This document shows positions 37,063 to 45,167 of a DNA stretch of 64,000 nt, in pieces. The translations under genes were made by a program, and so were the position numbers. Positions within the stretch are counted from its first letter, which is position 1, and each line of letters begins with the position of its first letter. The notes under the pieces were generated by a model, which had not been told where the DNA came from, did no database searches, and was given only the letters and a program-made list of their open reading frames with translations. The stretch is taken from positions 434,001 to 498,000 of the forward strand of contig NZ_CP014639.1 of assembly GCF_001653975.1 (NCBI RefSeq), in the 5' to 3' direction. Source of the stretch: Candidatus Chlamydia sanziniae (GTDB taxonomy: Bacteria; Chlamydiota; Chlamydiia; Chlamydiales; Chlamydiaceae).

Positions 37063-38001
37063 ATGACTGCTTGTTATTTGTTTATTTCAAGAATGACACT
37101 CTTCTTAGTATTTTTTACAGCGTTTATTTGGTCCTCTTCGTTTGCTATTAGCAAGCTGGCGACTGTCGCAGCTGCTCCTCTCTTTGTTACAGGGAGTCGT
37201 ATGCTGCTCGCTGGAGGTATACTTCTAGTCATTGCTTCCCTACGATCAAAGATGTCTTTACGTATGTCTAAAAGAGTTGGGGGTTGTGTTGTTCTTTTAG
37301 CTGTTACGGGTTTTTACCTTGCGAATGTTTGTGAATTTTTAGGGTTGCGAGAAATAAACTCTTCCAAAGCGTGCTTTATTTATGGTCTTTCCCCATTCAT
37401 TTCTGCGTTGTTTTCTTACATCCAGCTTAGGGAGATAGTCACTTGGAAGAAAATTGGAGGATTGAGTTTAGGTTTAATAGGCTATCTTTCGTATCTCATT
37501 TTTGGTGGGAAGGAAAATTCTTCAGGATGGACTTGGCAGATAGGTGTTCCGGAGTTTTTGGTACTTTGTGCCACGTGTTTAGCTGCTTTTGGATGGACTG
37601 TATTAAGAAAAATTGAAAAAATATCTTTGATATCAGTCACTGTAATTAATGCCTATGCTATGCTCATTGCTGGAGTGCTTTCTCTCGTTCATTCAGCAGC
37701 AGTTGAATCCTGGTCTCCACTCCCTATAGAGAACATGTCTTTGTTCCTTAAGGCGACGTTCTCTCTGGTCCTCGTCTCCAATTTAATCTGCTATAATCTT
37801 TATGCCAAACTGTTACGTAAATATTCTTCGACCTTCCTTTCTTTTTGTAACCTTGTTATGCCATTGTTTTCAGCATTTTATGGTTGGATTTTGCTTGGAG
37901 AAGGATTCTCTTTAGGATTGGTTTTTGCCGTAACATTTATGGTTATAGGCTGCCGCCTCATCTATCACGAAGAATTTCATCAGGGATATATTATTTCCTA
38001 A
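37063..38001 (+). CDS. EamA/DMT family membrane transporter (CT580 orthologue)
   Basis: About 312 residues with roughly ten transmembrane segments and two EamA-type halves (first begins TAFIWSSSFAISKLA; a later half ends with SFCNLVMPLFSAFYGWILLGE). The family exports or imports small metabolites, but the substrate cannot be told. The open frame extends back to TTG 36967, inside a T-run, and I reject that start. ATG 37063 or ATG 37093 (302 residues, directly before the first helix) are likelier; neither has a strong ribosome site. It stands alone between divergent thrS and the convergent copD operon. Confidence 0.82.
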   Translation: MTACYLFISRMTLFLVFFTAFIWSSSFAISKLATVAAAPLFVTGSRMLLAGGILLVIASLRSKMSLRMSKRVGGCVVLLAVTGFYLANVCEFLGLREINSSKACFIYGLSPFISALFSYIQLREIVTWKKIGGLSLGLIGYLSYLIFGGKENSSGWTWQIGVPEFLVLCATCLAAFGWTVLRKIEKISLISVTVINAYAMLIAGVLSLVHSAAVESWSPLPIENMSLFLKATFSLVLVSNLICYNLYAKLLRKYSSTFLSFCNLVMPLFSAFYGWILLGEGFSLGLVFAVTFMVIGCRLIYHEEFHQGYIIS

Positions 38002-38021
38002 TGTAAAGCGGTTTTACATTA
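37999..38021 (+). terminator. Hairpin at the CT580 stop codon
   Basis: TAATGTAAA (37999-38007) and TTTACATTA (38013-38021) form a 9-bp perfect stem with a 5-base loop, beginning at the stop codon itself. It is the first of two hairpins in the gap before convergent copD and could end transcripts from either side. Confidence 0.5.
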
Positions 38022-38022
38022 C

Positions 38023-38048
38023 AAGCTGACTCCATTCATCGTCAGCTT
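38023..38048. terminator. Second hairpin between CT580 and copD
   Basis: AAGCTGAC (38023-38030) and GTCAGCTT (38041-38048) form an 8-bp perfect GC-richer stem with a 10-base loop. It lies 25 bases beyond the copD stop on the minus strand and may terminate the translocator operon. No long T-run follows. Confidence 0.45.
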
Positions 38049-38072
38049 ACTGTGATGTCCAGAAACTTTAGC

Positions 38073-39380
38073 TTAGTTAAAGATCGCTGAGCTTGTTTGT
38101 GTATGGGAGTCTGCGATGTTCTGTAGGGTTTGGAGAGCTGAGTTAAAGGATTGCTGTGCTTGTTCTTGTAGCTGTCCTGCCTGTCCTGCTTGCTGACCAT
38201 AAACCGAAGACATTTGTTTCATCATTTCAGATTGAGCTTCAAAGGCCCCCGCCTGTCTTTGTTGATGGGCAATTTCTGATCCCATAACTCCACCAACTAT
38301 ACCTTCGATACCTGCCGTAATTCCGTGCATTAACTGAGACATCTGCATACTCGAAGAGAGAGTTTTACTTGCAAACTTTGTGACACGTCCTCCCTGAACT
38401 TTTGCTACGTTCAGACCTCGTGAAATTTTTTCAGACCAATTGGGGGTATTTAATACTTTCCCAAAGATTCCTCCGCCCTTGGTAGCTGTGGATGTCGCTT
38501 TTGATGTAGCGGTCGCCATATCGTCAGTAAGGTTTACTGCTGCCTTTGAAGCCGCAGATCCTGCAGAACTCGCTGCTGTGGTAGAAGCTGTTGCAGCTGT
38601 TTGTTGTGCTGAGCTAGTTGCAGAAGTAAGAGCTTTTGACGTTGCTGATGTACTTGCTGTTCCTGTTTGTTTTGTAAAGGCAGCAGCTTTGATACTTGAA
38701 GACGCACCTTTTAGCGCAGATAACGCTCCGGCACCCACGGATACAGCGAAGCCCACGAGATTCACGATACCCGAGATCATACTTTGTTTCGCCTGTGCTT
38801 CTGTTGCTGCAGCTTGGCTGTTTGCTTGATTTTTAATAGCTTCACCAATAGCAGGGGCATTTTCCACTTGAGCTTGGATTGCTTGGTTTTGTTGAGAAAA
38901 CGCAGCTTCCCAAGATTTCCCTGCGGCTTGAGCCATTAATGTCATGACAAGGCCTAGAAGAGCTAATGTTCCCATACCTTTTTTAAGAACAGTGCCATTA
39001 ATCTGAGTTGTTTCAGGCTCAGGAAGTTGAGGTAGTTCGTAATTATTTTGACTCAGGCCTTTTGGCCCTTTTACAGCTTGTGCAGTTACAGTGGAACTCG
39101 CACTAGACACCGAGGTTTTAGAGCTCGTCTTACTACTCTTATCACTTTTTGAACTTTTTTTTGTTGCTGAGGTACTTTCTTTTTTCGATGATCCCTGTGT
39201 TGAGGTCTCTTGAATAAGTTCTTCAAATCCTGCTGCGGCATTTTCGACTTGAGTGCCTTGTTTTGACGCTTTAGTCGTTTCATGTCCTGTAGTAGCTTCT
39301 GTCGTTTTATGAGTATTTTGCGCTAGCTGAGCAGCTAATGTAGGATCTTGATTTGAATTTCCACTCACTCCTGATGTCAT
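38073..39380 (-). CDS. copD: Type III secretion translocator CopD
   Basis: A 435-residue protein rich in Ser, Ala, Thr and Gln. It has a disordered N-terminus, a hydrophobic segment near 135-152 (GTLALLGLVMTLMAQAAG), another near 200-225 (SGIVNLVGFAVSVGAGA) and helix-rich flanks. This matches the minor hydrophobic translocator (YopD/IpaC class), which with CopB forms the pore in the host membrane. The ATG follows AAAGGAGTG. It is the last gene of scc2-CT577-copB-copD and is recognised as the CT579 orthologue. Confidence 0.88.
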   Translation of the reverse strand: MTSGVSGNSNQDPTLAAQLAQNTHKTTEATTGHETTKASKQGTQVENAAAGFEELIQETSTQGSSKKESTSATKKSSKSDKSSKTSSKTSVSSASSTVTAQAVKGPKGLSQNNYELPQLPEPETTQINGTVLKKGMGTLALLGLVMTLMAQAAGKSWEAAFSQQNQAIQAQVENAPAIGEAIKNQANSQAAATEAQAKQSMISGIVNLVGFAVSVGAGALSALKGASSSIKAAAFTKQTGTASTSATSKALTSATSSAQQTAATASTTAASSAGSAASKAAVNLTDDMATATSKATSTATKGGGIFGKVLNTPNWSEKISRGLNVAKVQGGRVTKFASKTLSSSMQMSQLMHGITAGIEGIVGGVMGSEIAHQQRQAGAFEAQSEMMKQMSSVYGQQAGQAGQLQEQAQQSFNSALQTLQNIADSHTQTSSAIFN

Positions 39381-39411
39381 GGCAAAAACACTCCTTTAAA
39401 AATTTTTTGGT

Positions 39412-40851
39412 TTATACTGCACTTGCGAGCCCAGCACTAATAGCTGTGAAAGCTTTGGTAATTTGACCTGCAAGTTTAACAGCTTGTTGTGACATTTCAT
39501 CCGATTGTCCGGTTTGTTTTGCAGCAATTCTGCTTGCTTGTACCCAGAATTGGGTGAACATTTTCATCATTTCAGATTGCGCTGTAAGCTTGCCGACCTC
39601 TTTCTGTATTTGTGCAAGTTCTTGTTGTACATTTGCAAGGTTTAAGTCTCCAATACCTTTTACTGCAGCGGGTACAGCAGTTGCGATGCCCATACCGATA
39701 CCAACCCATTTGCTTGTAAGATTTCCCAAAACTTTAGAGAGTCTAGGAAAGGCTTTACTAATAATGTTTGTACCTTTAGAAAAGATCTTCGTGACAGCCT
39801 TCGAGATTGCTTTCGCAATACTTTTAATTAATGTCTTGATAAAGGCTTTTATACCTTGTTTAACAAGGGCTTTAATAGCAGTCTGAATTGCAAGTTTAAC
39901 TGCTTGTACAACAGCAGTTTTTACAGCTTGCACCACAGCTTGTATCGTAACCTGTGTGGCTACGGACGCTGCGGTTGTTGTTGCTGCTGCAGCTCCTGCT
40001 CCTGCGGCAACTCCTGCTGCAGCAACAGTTCCGACAAGACCAATACCACAAGTAACCAAAGCAACAACAACAGAAATAACAGCGAGAGTGATGGAAACTG
40101 CCATCATGACTGTGTTCACGGTGTCTAAAGTTTTATCGTTTCCTGCTTGCTCTTGGAGTTCCTTTGTTTTTTGGTATTCTTCACGTTCTTTATCAATTTT
40201 CAGCCCTTGTTTTTCTAAGGACATTTTGTTAGAGGCATCGGTTTGGGCTTGGGTACTTGCGTAGTTTGAAAGTGCTGATCGTGTAGCTTCTCCTAAACTT
40301 GCAATGGCTTTAGCAAGTGCTAAACCGATTTCCATAACTTCTTTTCGAGGTGCGATCCCTGGTTTAGGCAAGTTAGGAGTTTCTAGGCTTGCATTTTTAA
40401 TCTCTGTTTTCCCAGAGATTGCTGCGAAAACAATATCCTGAACTTCTTGTAGCTGCTTAGCGTCTAAACTTTCTAACGATGCCATAGAATTTTCTAACGT
40501 TTTGTTAGCTTCTTCTAAAGCACTTTGCATTAGAGCTTTATTGGAGGAGATTGATGTAGATATTGTAGTTGCCGCACTTTCTTTCCCTTGAGTTTCTTTC
40601 CCAGCAGCTAAGCCTTGTTGTTCTAAAGATTCGACTTCTGTAGTAGTTTTGACATTATCCTTGCCTGCAGTTCCTGAAATTGTCGTGTCACTCTGCATCT
40701 CTGTATTTTTCCCCGAGCGGGTTTGCTGAACTTGCTTGGTTTCATTCCCTGCAAGTTTATCTTGCTGTGGCACAGTTTGAGGGGTGGATGCTAAAACTTG
40801 AGCAAGAATATTTTTTGTGCTGTCAGGACCTGAAGAAGATGAAAGAGACAT
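39412..40851 (-). CDS. copB: Type III secretion translocator CopB
   Basis: A 479-residue major hydrophobic translocator (YopB/IpaB class). After an N-terminal polar region and coiled-coil stretch there is a strong hydrophobic region (about 248-300, ISVVVALVTCGIGLVGTVAA followed by an Ala-rich run) and a further hydrophobic segment near 385-405. C-terminal helices with a QSEMMKMFTQFWVQ stretch echo CopD. The protein inserts into host membrane; its chaperone Scc2 is encoded two genes upstream. Orthologue of CT578. Confidence 0.9.
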   Translation of the reverse strand: MSLSSSSGPDSTKNILAQVLASTPQTVPQQDKLAGNETKQVQQTRSGKNTEMQSDTTISGTAGKDNVKTTTEVESLEQQGLAAGKETQGKESAATTISTSISSNKALMQSALEEANKTLENSMASLESLDAKQLQEVQDIVFAAISGKTEIKNASLETPNLPKPGIAPRKEVMEIGLALAKAIASLGEATRSALSNYASTQAQTDASNKMSLEKQGLKIDKEREEYQKTKELQEQAGNDKTLDTVNTVMMAVSITLAVISVVVALVTCGIGLVGTVAAAGVAAGAGAAAATTTAASVATQVTIQAVVQAVKTAVVQAVKLAIQTAIKALVKQGIKAFIKTLIKSIAKAISKAVTKIFSKGTNIISKAFPRLSKVLGNLTSKWVGIGMGIATAVPAAVKGIGDLNLANVQQELAQIQKEVGKLTAQSEMMKMFTQFWVQASRIAAKQTGQSDEMSQQAVKLAGQITKAFTAISAGLASAV

Positions 40852-40896
40852 GTTTTTTACTACCTTAAATTAATTCAAAGTCTGGGGGCGGGCAAT

Positions 40897-41268
40897 TTAT
40901 TCCACGCCTTGAGTTATTTGTTTGTTAACAGCTGAAGAGAGGTGTTTTAGCCCATCGACAACTGAAGATAAATGTTTGGAAAAACGTGCATCTTCTTTGG
41001 GATCAGGAAAGAGTCCTTGAGTGAGTTCTTGTACAGGTAAAGAGTCTAGGACCCCAGAAAGAGCAGCAATTATTTTTGACAATTGTTTATTCTCGGTAAG
41101 ACTAGAAAATACTTGAGCTAAAGGTAATTCTTGATAAAGATTTGAGACTACATTTTCTAATTGTTGCACAGCGTTGTTTTGAACGTTCCGTTCGTCAGAA
41201 TGGACGACAGAAGGTGGCGTAGGAGGACGCGATGTTTTTTTTGTTTTCTTTTGCTTTTTATGATGCAT
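40897..41268 (-). CDS. Small conserved protein in the translocator operon (CT577 orthologue)
   Basis: A 123-residue soluble protein with a lysine-rich, proline-rich N-terminus (KKQKKTKKTSRPPTPPS) and a helical remainder. The frame can be extended to GTG 41304, but that codon lies inside a tandem duplication and lacks a ribosome site. ATG 41268 has GGGGAGA about 8 bases upstream and is preferred. It is encoded between scc2 and copB, so a role in translocator secretion or regulation is likely, but no domain is recognised. Confidence 0.8.
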   Translation of the reverse strand: MHHKKQKKTKKTSRPPTPPSVVHSDERNVQNNAVQQLENVVSNLYQELPLAQVFSSLTENKQLSKIIAALSGVLDSLPVQELTQGLFPDPKEDARFSKHLSSVVDGLKHLSSAVNKQITQGVE

Positions 41269-41285
41269 GATAGATTCTCCCCGTA

Positions 41286-41323
41286 TGTTAACGTTTTTTC
41301 CCACTGTTAACGTTTTTTCCCAC
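41286..41323. repeat. Perfect tandem duplication of 19 bp at the 3' end of scc2
   Basis: The unit TGTTAACGTTTTTTCCCAC occurs twice back to back, at 41286-41304 and 41305-41323. The copy nearer scc2 holds its last codons and stop; the other is a spare copy in the gap before CT577. It creates a spurious in-frame GTG upstream of CT577. Confidence 0.9.
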
Positions 41324-42005
41324 CCTTTTTCTTGGGGGAAGTTTTACCTTTATTCGCTGTTTTTTTCGCTGCAGGTTTTTTAGATGTCTCTGAGAATTGC
41401 TTGGCTATAGATTGTTTCATGATATTGCATCGTTCTTTTAAGATTTTAAACTCAGGTTTATCACTACAAATATCGATAGTAATGTCTAAGAAATTTTGAG
41501 ATTCGTCAAGCTGATCAAGTTTGAGTAAACTATCAGCGATGTAATACGGAGGAATGGGATTTTCTGGTTGAGCATCAAATGCGAGGAAAAATCCAAAAGC
41601 GGCCTCGTTATAGAGTTTAAGTTGATGATAGCATGAGCTTAACCCTAAAATGTATTTGTAAACTTGAGGTTTTGATGCTGTGAGAATCTGAAATAGTCCT
41701 ACAGCTTCATTGTACTTTCCTTGAGAGTAAAAGCTATAGGCAATGGTATAGATCTCTTCTAAAAGATAATCGGAGAGTCCTAAAATTTGTTGCAGTGGTA
41801 TCCCATTGCTCAAACCTTCTAGGATATTCAACAGGGCTTTTTTAGTCTCCTCTTCCGTAGGAATAGGATAGATCTGTTGTAGATCATCTTTTTTAGCCTT
41901 CTTCTGAGCAGCGAGTTCTGCGAGACGACTACGAGTCTTTTTATTGAACGATGCTGAAGGTTTGTACGGCTGATTCGCAGGACTAGGGGTAGGTTTGCTC
42001 ATCAA
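41307..42005 (-). CDS. scc2: Type III secretion chaperone Scc2 (LcrH/SycD family)
   Basis: A 232-residue protein with three tetratricopeptide-like repeats (about 85-185: AYSFYSQGKYNEAVGLFQIL, YKYILGLSSCYHQLKLYNEA, IPPYYIADSLLKLDQ), the fold of SycD/LcrH chaperones that keep translocators unfolded before export. Its substrates are expected to be CopB and CopD, encoded just downstream. A lysine-rich tail of about 30 residues (KKPAAKKTANKGKTSPKKKG) extends beyond the TPR core. Orthologue of CT576. Confidence 0.9.
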   Translation of the reverse strand: MMSKPTPSPANQPYKPSASFNKKTRSRLAELAAQKKAKKDDLQQIYPIPTEEETKKALLNILEGLSNGIPLQQILGLSDYLLEEIYTIAYSFYSQGKYNEAVGLFQILTASKPQVYKYILGLSSCYHQLKLYNEAAFGFFLAFDAQPENPIPPYYIADSLLKLDQLDESQNFLDITIDICSDKPEFKILKERCNIMKQSIAKQFSETSKKPAAKKTANKGKTSPKKKGGKKR

Positions 42006-42045
42006 TATAATTCCTAAAATAAAAATTATTTATGTTTATGAATTA

Positions 42046-42075
42046 ATTTTAAGATTAATTTTGTTCTAAAAACAA
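42046..42075 (-). promoter_or_regulatory. Possible promoter of the scc2-copBD operon
   Basis: On the minus strand TTGTTT (42070-42075) and TAAAAT (42046-42051) are 18 bases apart, about 40 bases before the scc2 start. The -35 element is weak. Confidence 0.3.
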
Positions 42076-42165
42076 GCTGTTAATGAAATTCTTTTTTTTA
42101 AATTAAGATAAAAAAAATCTAAGTATTTAGTAATTAAGGAGGAGAAGAAGAAGAAGTGAGCGTTC

Positions 42166-42194
42166 TTGACATTAGCCTTGTGGTATTTTAATTT
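42166..42194 (+). promoter_or_regulatory. Putative promoter of mutL
   Basis: A perfect -35 TTGACA (42166-42171) is followed after 17 bases by TAATTT (42189-42194). A start near 42201 would fall upstream of ATG 42230 but downstream of TTG 42197, which supports ATG 42230 as the mutL start. Confidence 0.4.
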
Positions 42195-42229
42195 GCTTGC
42201 CTAGGAATTTAACTAGGGCTAAAACTCCT

Positions 42230-43972
42230 ATGTCTTTAAGACGATCTATTCAATTACTGGATACGACGACTATTAATCAAATTGCTGCTGGTGAGGTCAT
42301 AGCAAATGCAGCTTCTGTTGTTAAGGAATTGGTAGAGAATTCTTTAGATGCAGAAGCTGATGAAGTAGAAGTTGAAACTTTAGGAGGCGGTCAAGGCACT
42401 ATTGTTGTTAAGGATAATGGCTGCGGTATGGCAGTTGCAGATGTCCTTCTAGCATTACAGCGCCATGCGACTTCAAAAATTGGGGCGTTTTCAGATCTTT
42501 TCTCTTTAAAGAGCTTTGGGTTTCGAGGGGAAGGCCTCCCCTCGATTGCTTCTATTTGTAAAATGGAAATTCAATCTTCCCTACGAGGAGGAGAGGGATC
42601 CCGTACTGTAATTCATGGCGGCAACGTTGTTTTTTCGGAACCTTTTGCACGTCAGACAGGGACAACAATTTTAGTTCATTCTTTGTTTTATAATGTCCCA
42701 GTACGCAAGGACTTTCAAAAAAGCCCACAGGCAGATCGGGTTGCGATACGTAAGCTCCTAGAAAACTGTGTTTTAACAACAGGGCATGTAGGTTGGTCTT
42801 GGATAAGCGAGGGAAATCGCGAACTCCATATTTCTAAATATCAGCAATTTGAAGATCGTGTTGCTTTTGTTATGGGAGAGGGCTTTATGCAGGAAGCCCT
42901 TAAGATAGATGTAGAAAACGATATGATGCGAATTGTAGGTTTTTTAGGGTCTCCTAATTTTCATCGACCTACACGCCAGGGACAAAAGATTTTTGTTAAT
43001 GATCGTCCTATAGACTCTCTTTTTATTTCTCGTATTGTTGGCGAAGTTTATACTTTAGTTCTTCCCTTACAACGGTATCCTGTTTTTGTCCTCAAACTGT
43101 ATCTCCCTCCTGCTTGGTGTGACTTTAATGTTCACCCCCAAAAAGCTGAAGTGCGGCTCCTCAAAGAAGACATCATTGGAGAAAAATTAAAGGAAGCCCT
43201 TATAGAGGTGCTCACTTTGCCACAAGGGATTCGTGAATGTCGGGAGTTCTTGATTGTCGATGATGTCGACAAAGAACTGCAATGTATTCCTACGGTTTCT
43301 TTATGGGAGGAGCACAAAGGTAACAGTTCTTCTGGCTTTTCTTATTCCCCATCTTTGCCTATGGATTCTGTCCCACTTGTTGTAGAAGTCCATAAAGAAA
43401 AGAGTCAGGGACTTCCTATGCAAATGGATTGGCTTGGATCTAGAAACGTACGCTTTTTAACGTCTTTAGGTCGCGTTGTTCTTGCTGAAGATCTGGAAGG
43501 GGTTCATGTCATTTTTACAGCAGCGGCTCGGAAGCATTTATTTTATTTGTCATTAGTAGGAGAGGAGCGCCCTATATATAAAACACAAATGTTGCTTCTT
43601 CCCGTACAATTACAAGTAACGACTCAGGAAGCGCTTTTTTTTTCTTTATATACACAAGAACTTAGCCGATTGGGAATTGGAATTTCTCAAATTGGCCCAA
43701 ACAATTTTACTATAGAAAGTGCTCCCTCATTTATTAATGAAGAGGAGCTAAAAGCTTGGATTTTAATGTTAGCCGCTGGGAGTACCACAAACATAGAATC
43801 CAAGGGTTTGTCACATGTGATTAAGGAAACATTGGCGCGAGCAGTATTTTCTAAAAACTCGCAGATTTTTGATGTATCTTGGCTAGCTCTTCTTTGGGCG
43901 GTAGGAAAACCAGAAAAAGGATTTGACGGTACACAAATTTGTCGGATACTTTTAGATTCAGATTTTATTTAA
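42230..43972 (+). CDS. mutL: DNA mismatch repair protein MutL
   Basis: A 580-residue protein. The N-terminal GHKL ATPase is clear: IAAGEVI, ELVENSLDA, DNGCGM, ATSKI and FGFRGEGLPSI. The C-terminal dimerisation domain lacks the metal-binding endonuclease signature DQHAxHER; the matching place reads FTAAARKH. ATG 42230 is preferred to TTG 42197 because of the promoter position. MutL couples MutS recognition of mismatches to downstream repair. It starts the plus-strand run into pepP. Orthologue of CT575. Confidence 0.95.
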   Translation: MSLRRSIQLLDTTTINQIAAGEVIANAASVVKELVENSLDAEADEVEVETLGGGQGTIVVKDNGCGMAVADVLLALQRHATSKIGAFSDLFSLKSFGFRGEGLPSIASICKMEIQSSLRGGEGSRTVIHGGNVVFSEPFARQTGTTILVHSLFYNVPVRKDFQKSPQADRVAIRKLLENCVLTTGHVGWSWISEGNRELHISKYQQFEDRVAFVMGEGFMQEALKIDVENDMMRIVGFLGSPNFHRPTRQGQKIFVNDRPIDSLFISRIVGEVYTLVLPLQRYPVFVLKLYLPPAWCDFNVHPQKAEVRLLKEDIIGEKLKEALIEVLTLPQGIRECREFLIVDDVDKELQCIPTVSLWEEHKGNSSSGFSYSPSLPMDSVPLVVEVHKEKSQGLPMQMDWLGSRNVRFLTSLGRVVLAEDLEGVHVIFTAAARKHLFYLSLVGEERPIYKTQMLLLPVQLQVTTQEALFFSLYTQELSRLGIGISQIGPNNFTIESAPSFINEEELKAWILMLAAGSTTNIESKGLSHVIKETLARAVFSKNSQIFDVSWLALLWAVGKPEKGFDGTQICRILLDSDFI

Positions 43973-43981
43973 GGGTGACGT

Positions 43982-45049
43982 ATGTTGCAAGATCGTATTT
44001 TGTGTGCTCAGAAAGCTCTATCAGACTATGACTTTGATGCCTTTCTTGTAGAAAAAACAGAAGATATTGCTTATTTTCTTCATGACGAAGCCATCTCTGG
44101 TATTTTATTAATAGGAAAGAATGAGATTGTTTTCTTTATCCATAAAATGGACAAAGATCTCTATGCTCATATCACCCGAGTTCCTATAATCTTTCTTTCA
44201 AAAGATCCTTATCAAGAATTATCTACATATATTGAAAATTTTGGGTATGCCACGGTAGGATTTGATAGTCTTTCGACTTCTTACCAAAAATTTGAAGAGC
44301 GTCGGAGTCTCCCATGTTCTTGGAAGCCCATAATACAATTTACAGAAAAACTCCGCTGCATAAAGTCTCCACAGGAAATTGAGAAGATGCAGGAAGCTGC
44401 AACTCTTGGTTCGGAAGGGTATGATTATGTCCTCACGCTACTTAGAGAGGGAGTTACAGAGAAAGAGATTGTTCGAAAGTTACGTACTTTTTGGGCTCAA
44501 GCGGGTGCTGAAGGACCTTCTTTTCCTCCAATTATAGCTTTTGGGGAGCATGCTGCTTTCCCTCATGCCATTCCTACAAATCGTCCTCTTCGTCAAGGAG
44601 ATATTGTCCTTATCGATATCGGAGTTCTTTTAAATGGATATTGCTCAGATATGACTCGTGTAGTGAGTTGGGGAAGACCTCACAAAAAGCTCTTAGAGAG
44701 TTATTCTATTCTTGTAGAAGTTCAAAAACAGACGATCGCCTTGTGTAAAGAGGGTATTCTTTGGACAGAAGTGCATGAGTATGCTGTGGGTTTATTGCAA
44801 GCATATAAATTAGATCATTATTTTTTTCATGGCATAGGCCACGGAATTGGACGTAATGTTCATGAATATCCTGGCTTGCGTCCAGGGAGTGTAGCAGAAC
44901 TCAAATCAGGAATGACGGTGACTGTTGAGCCTGGCGTTTATTTTCCAGGAATTGGAGGAATTCGTATTGAGGATACTCTATGCATAAATGGGAATAAGAA
45001 TATTAATTTAACAAAACGTCCTGTATCACCCGAGTTAATTTGTTTATAA
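43982..45049 (+). CDS. pepP: Xaa-Pro aminopeptidase (M24 family)
   Basis: A 355-residue creatinase/aminopeptidase-fold metallopeptidase that removes N-terminal residues next to proline. The metal ligands can be placed: Asp in VLIDIGVLLNGYCSDMTR (two), His in GIGHGIGRNVHE, Glu in TVEPGVYFPG and Glu in IRIEDTLC. The N-terminal domain is short, as in small PepQ-like members. The ATG follows AAGGGTG. It lies 9 bases after mutL. Orthologue of CT574. Confidence 0.94.
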   Translation: MLQDRILCAQKALSDYDFDAFLVEKTEDIAYFLHDEAISGILLIGKNEIVFFIHKMDKDLYAHITRVPIIFLSKDPYQELSTYIENFGYATVGFDSLSTSYQKFEERRSLPCSWKPIIQFTEKLRCIKSPQEIEKMQEAATLGSEGYDYVLTLLREGVTEKEIVRKLRTFWAQAGAEGPSFPPIIAFGEHAAFPHAIPTNRPLRQGDIVLIDIGVLLNGYCSDMTRVVSWGRPHKKLLESYSILVEVQKQTIALCKEGILWTEVHEYAVGLLQAYKLDHYFFHGIGHGIGRNVHEYPGLRPGSVAELKSGMTVTVEPGVYFPGIGGIRIEDTLCINGNKNINLTKRPVSPELICL

Positions 45050-45111
45050 AAGAATTTTTATTGTTTTTATTATTTTAACTTTAGAATGACTTCTTTTAAT
45101 TTTTTTATAAA

Positions 45112-45140
45112 TTGATTTTTTATCTTTTACCCTTTATCTT
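45112..45140 (+). promoter_or_regulatory. Possible promoter of the type II secretion operon
   Basis: TTGATT (45112-45117) and TATCTT (45135-45140) are spaced by 17 bases in a very AT-rich gap, with a start near 45147, about 20 bases before CT573. Both elements match four of six positions. Confidence 0.33.
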
Positions 45141-45167
45141 TTATTTTGTTTTTACATTGTTTCTATC

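Noticed and set aside
39856..40128. Cysteine- and serine-rich 90-residue frame opposite copB
   Set aside because: It is the complement of the Ala-rich hydrophobic region of copB; low-complexity shadow with no independent support.
41269..41304. GTG start for CT577 at 41304
   Set aside because: The codon lies in the duplicated 19-bp unit and has no ribosome site; ATG 41268 has a good one.
42137..42160. Purine-rich GGAGGAGAAGAAG stretch before mutL
   Set aside because: It looks like a ribosome site followed by codons, but the frame stops at once (TGA) and it is too far from the mutL start.
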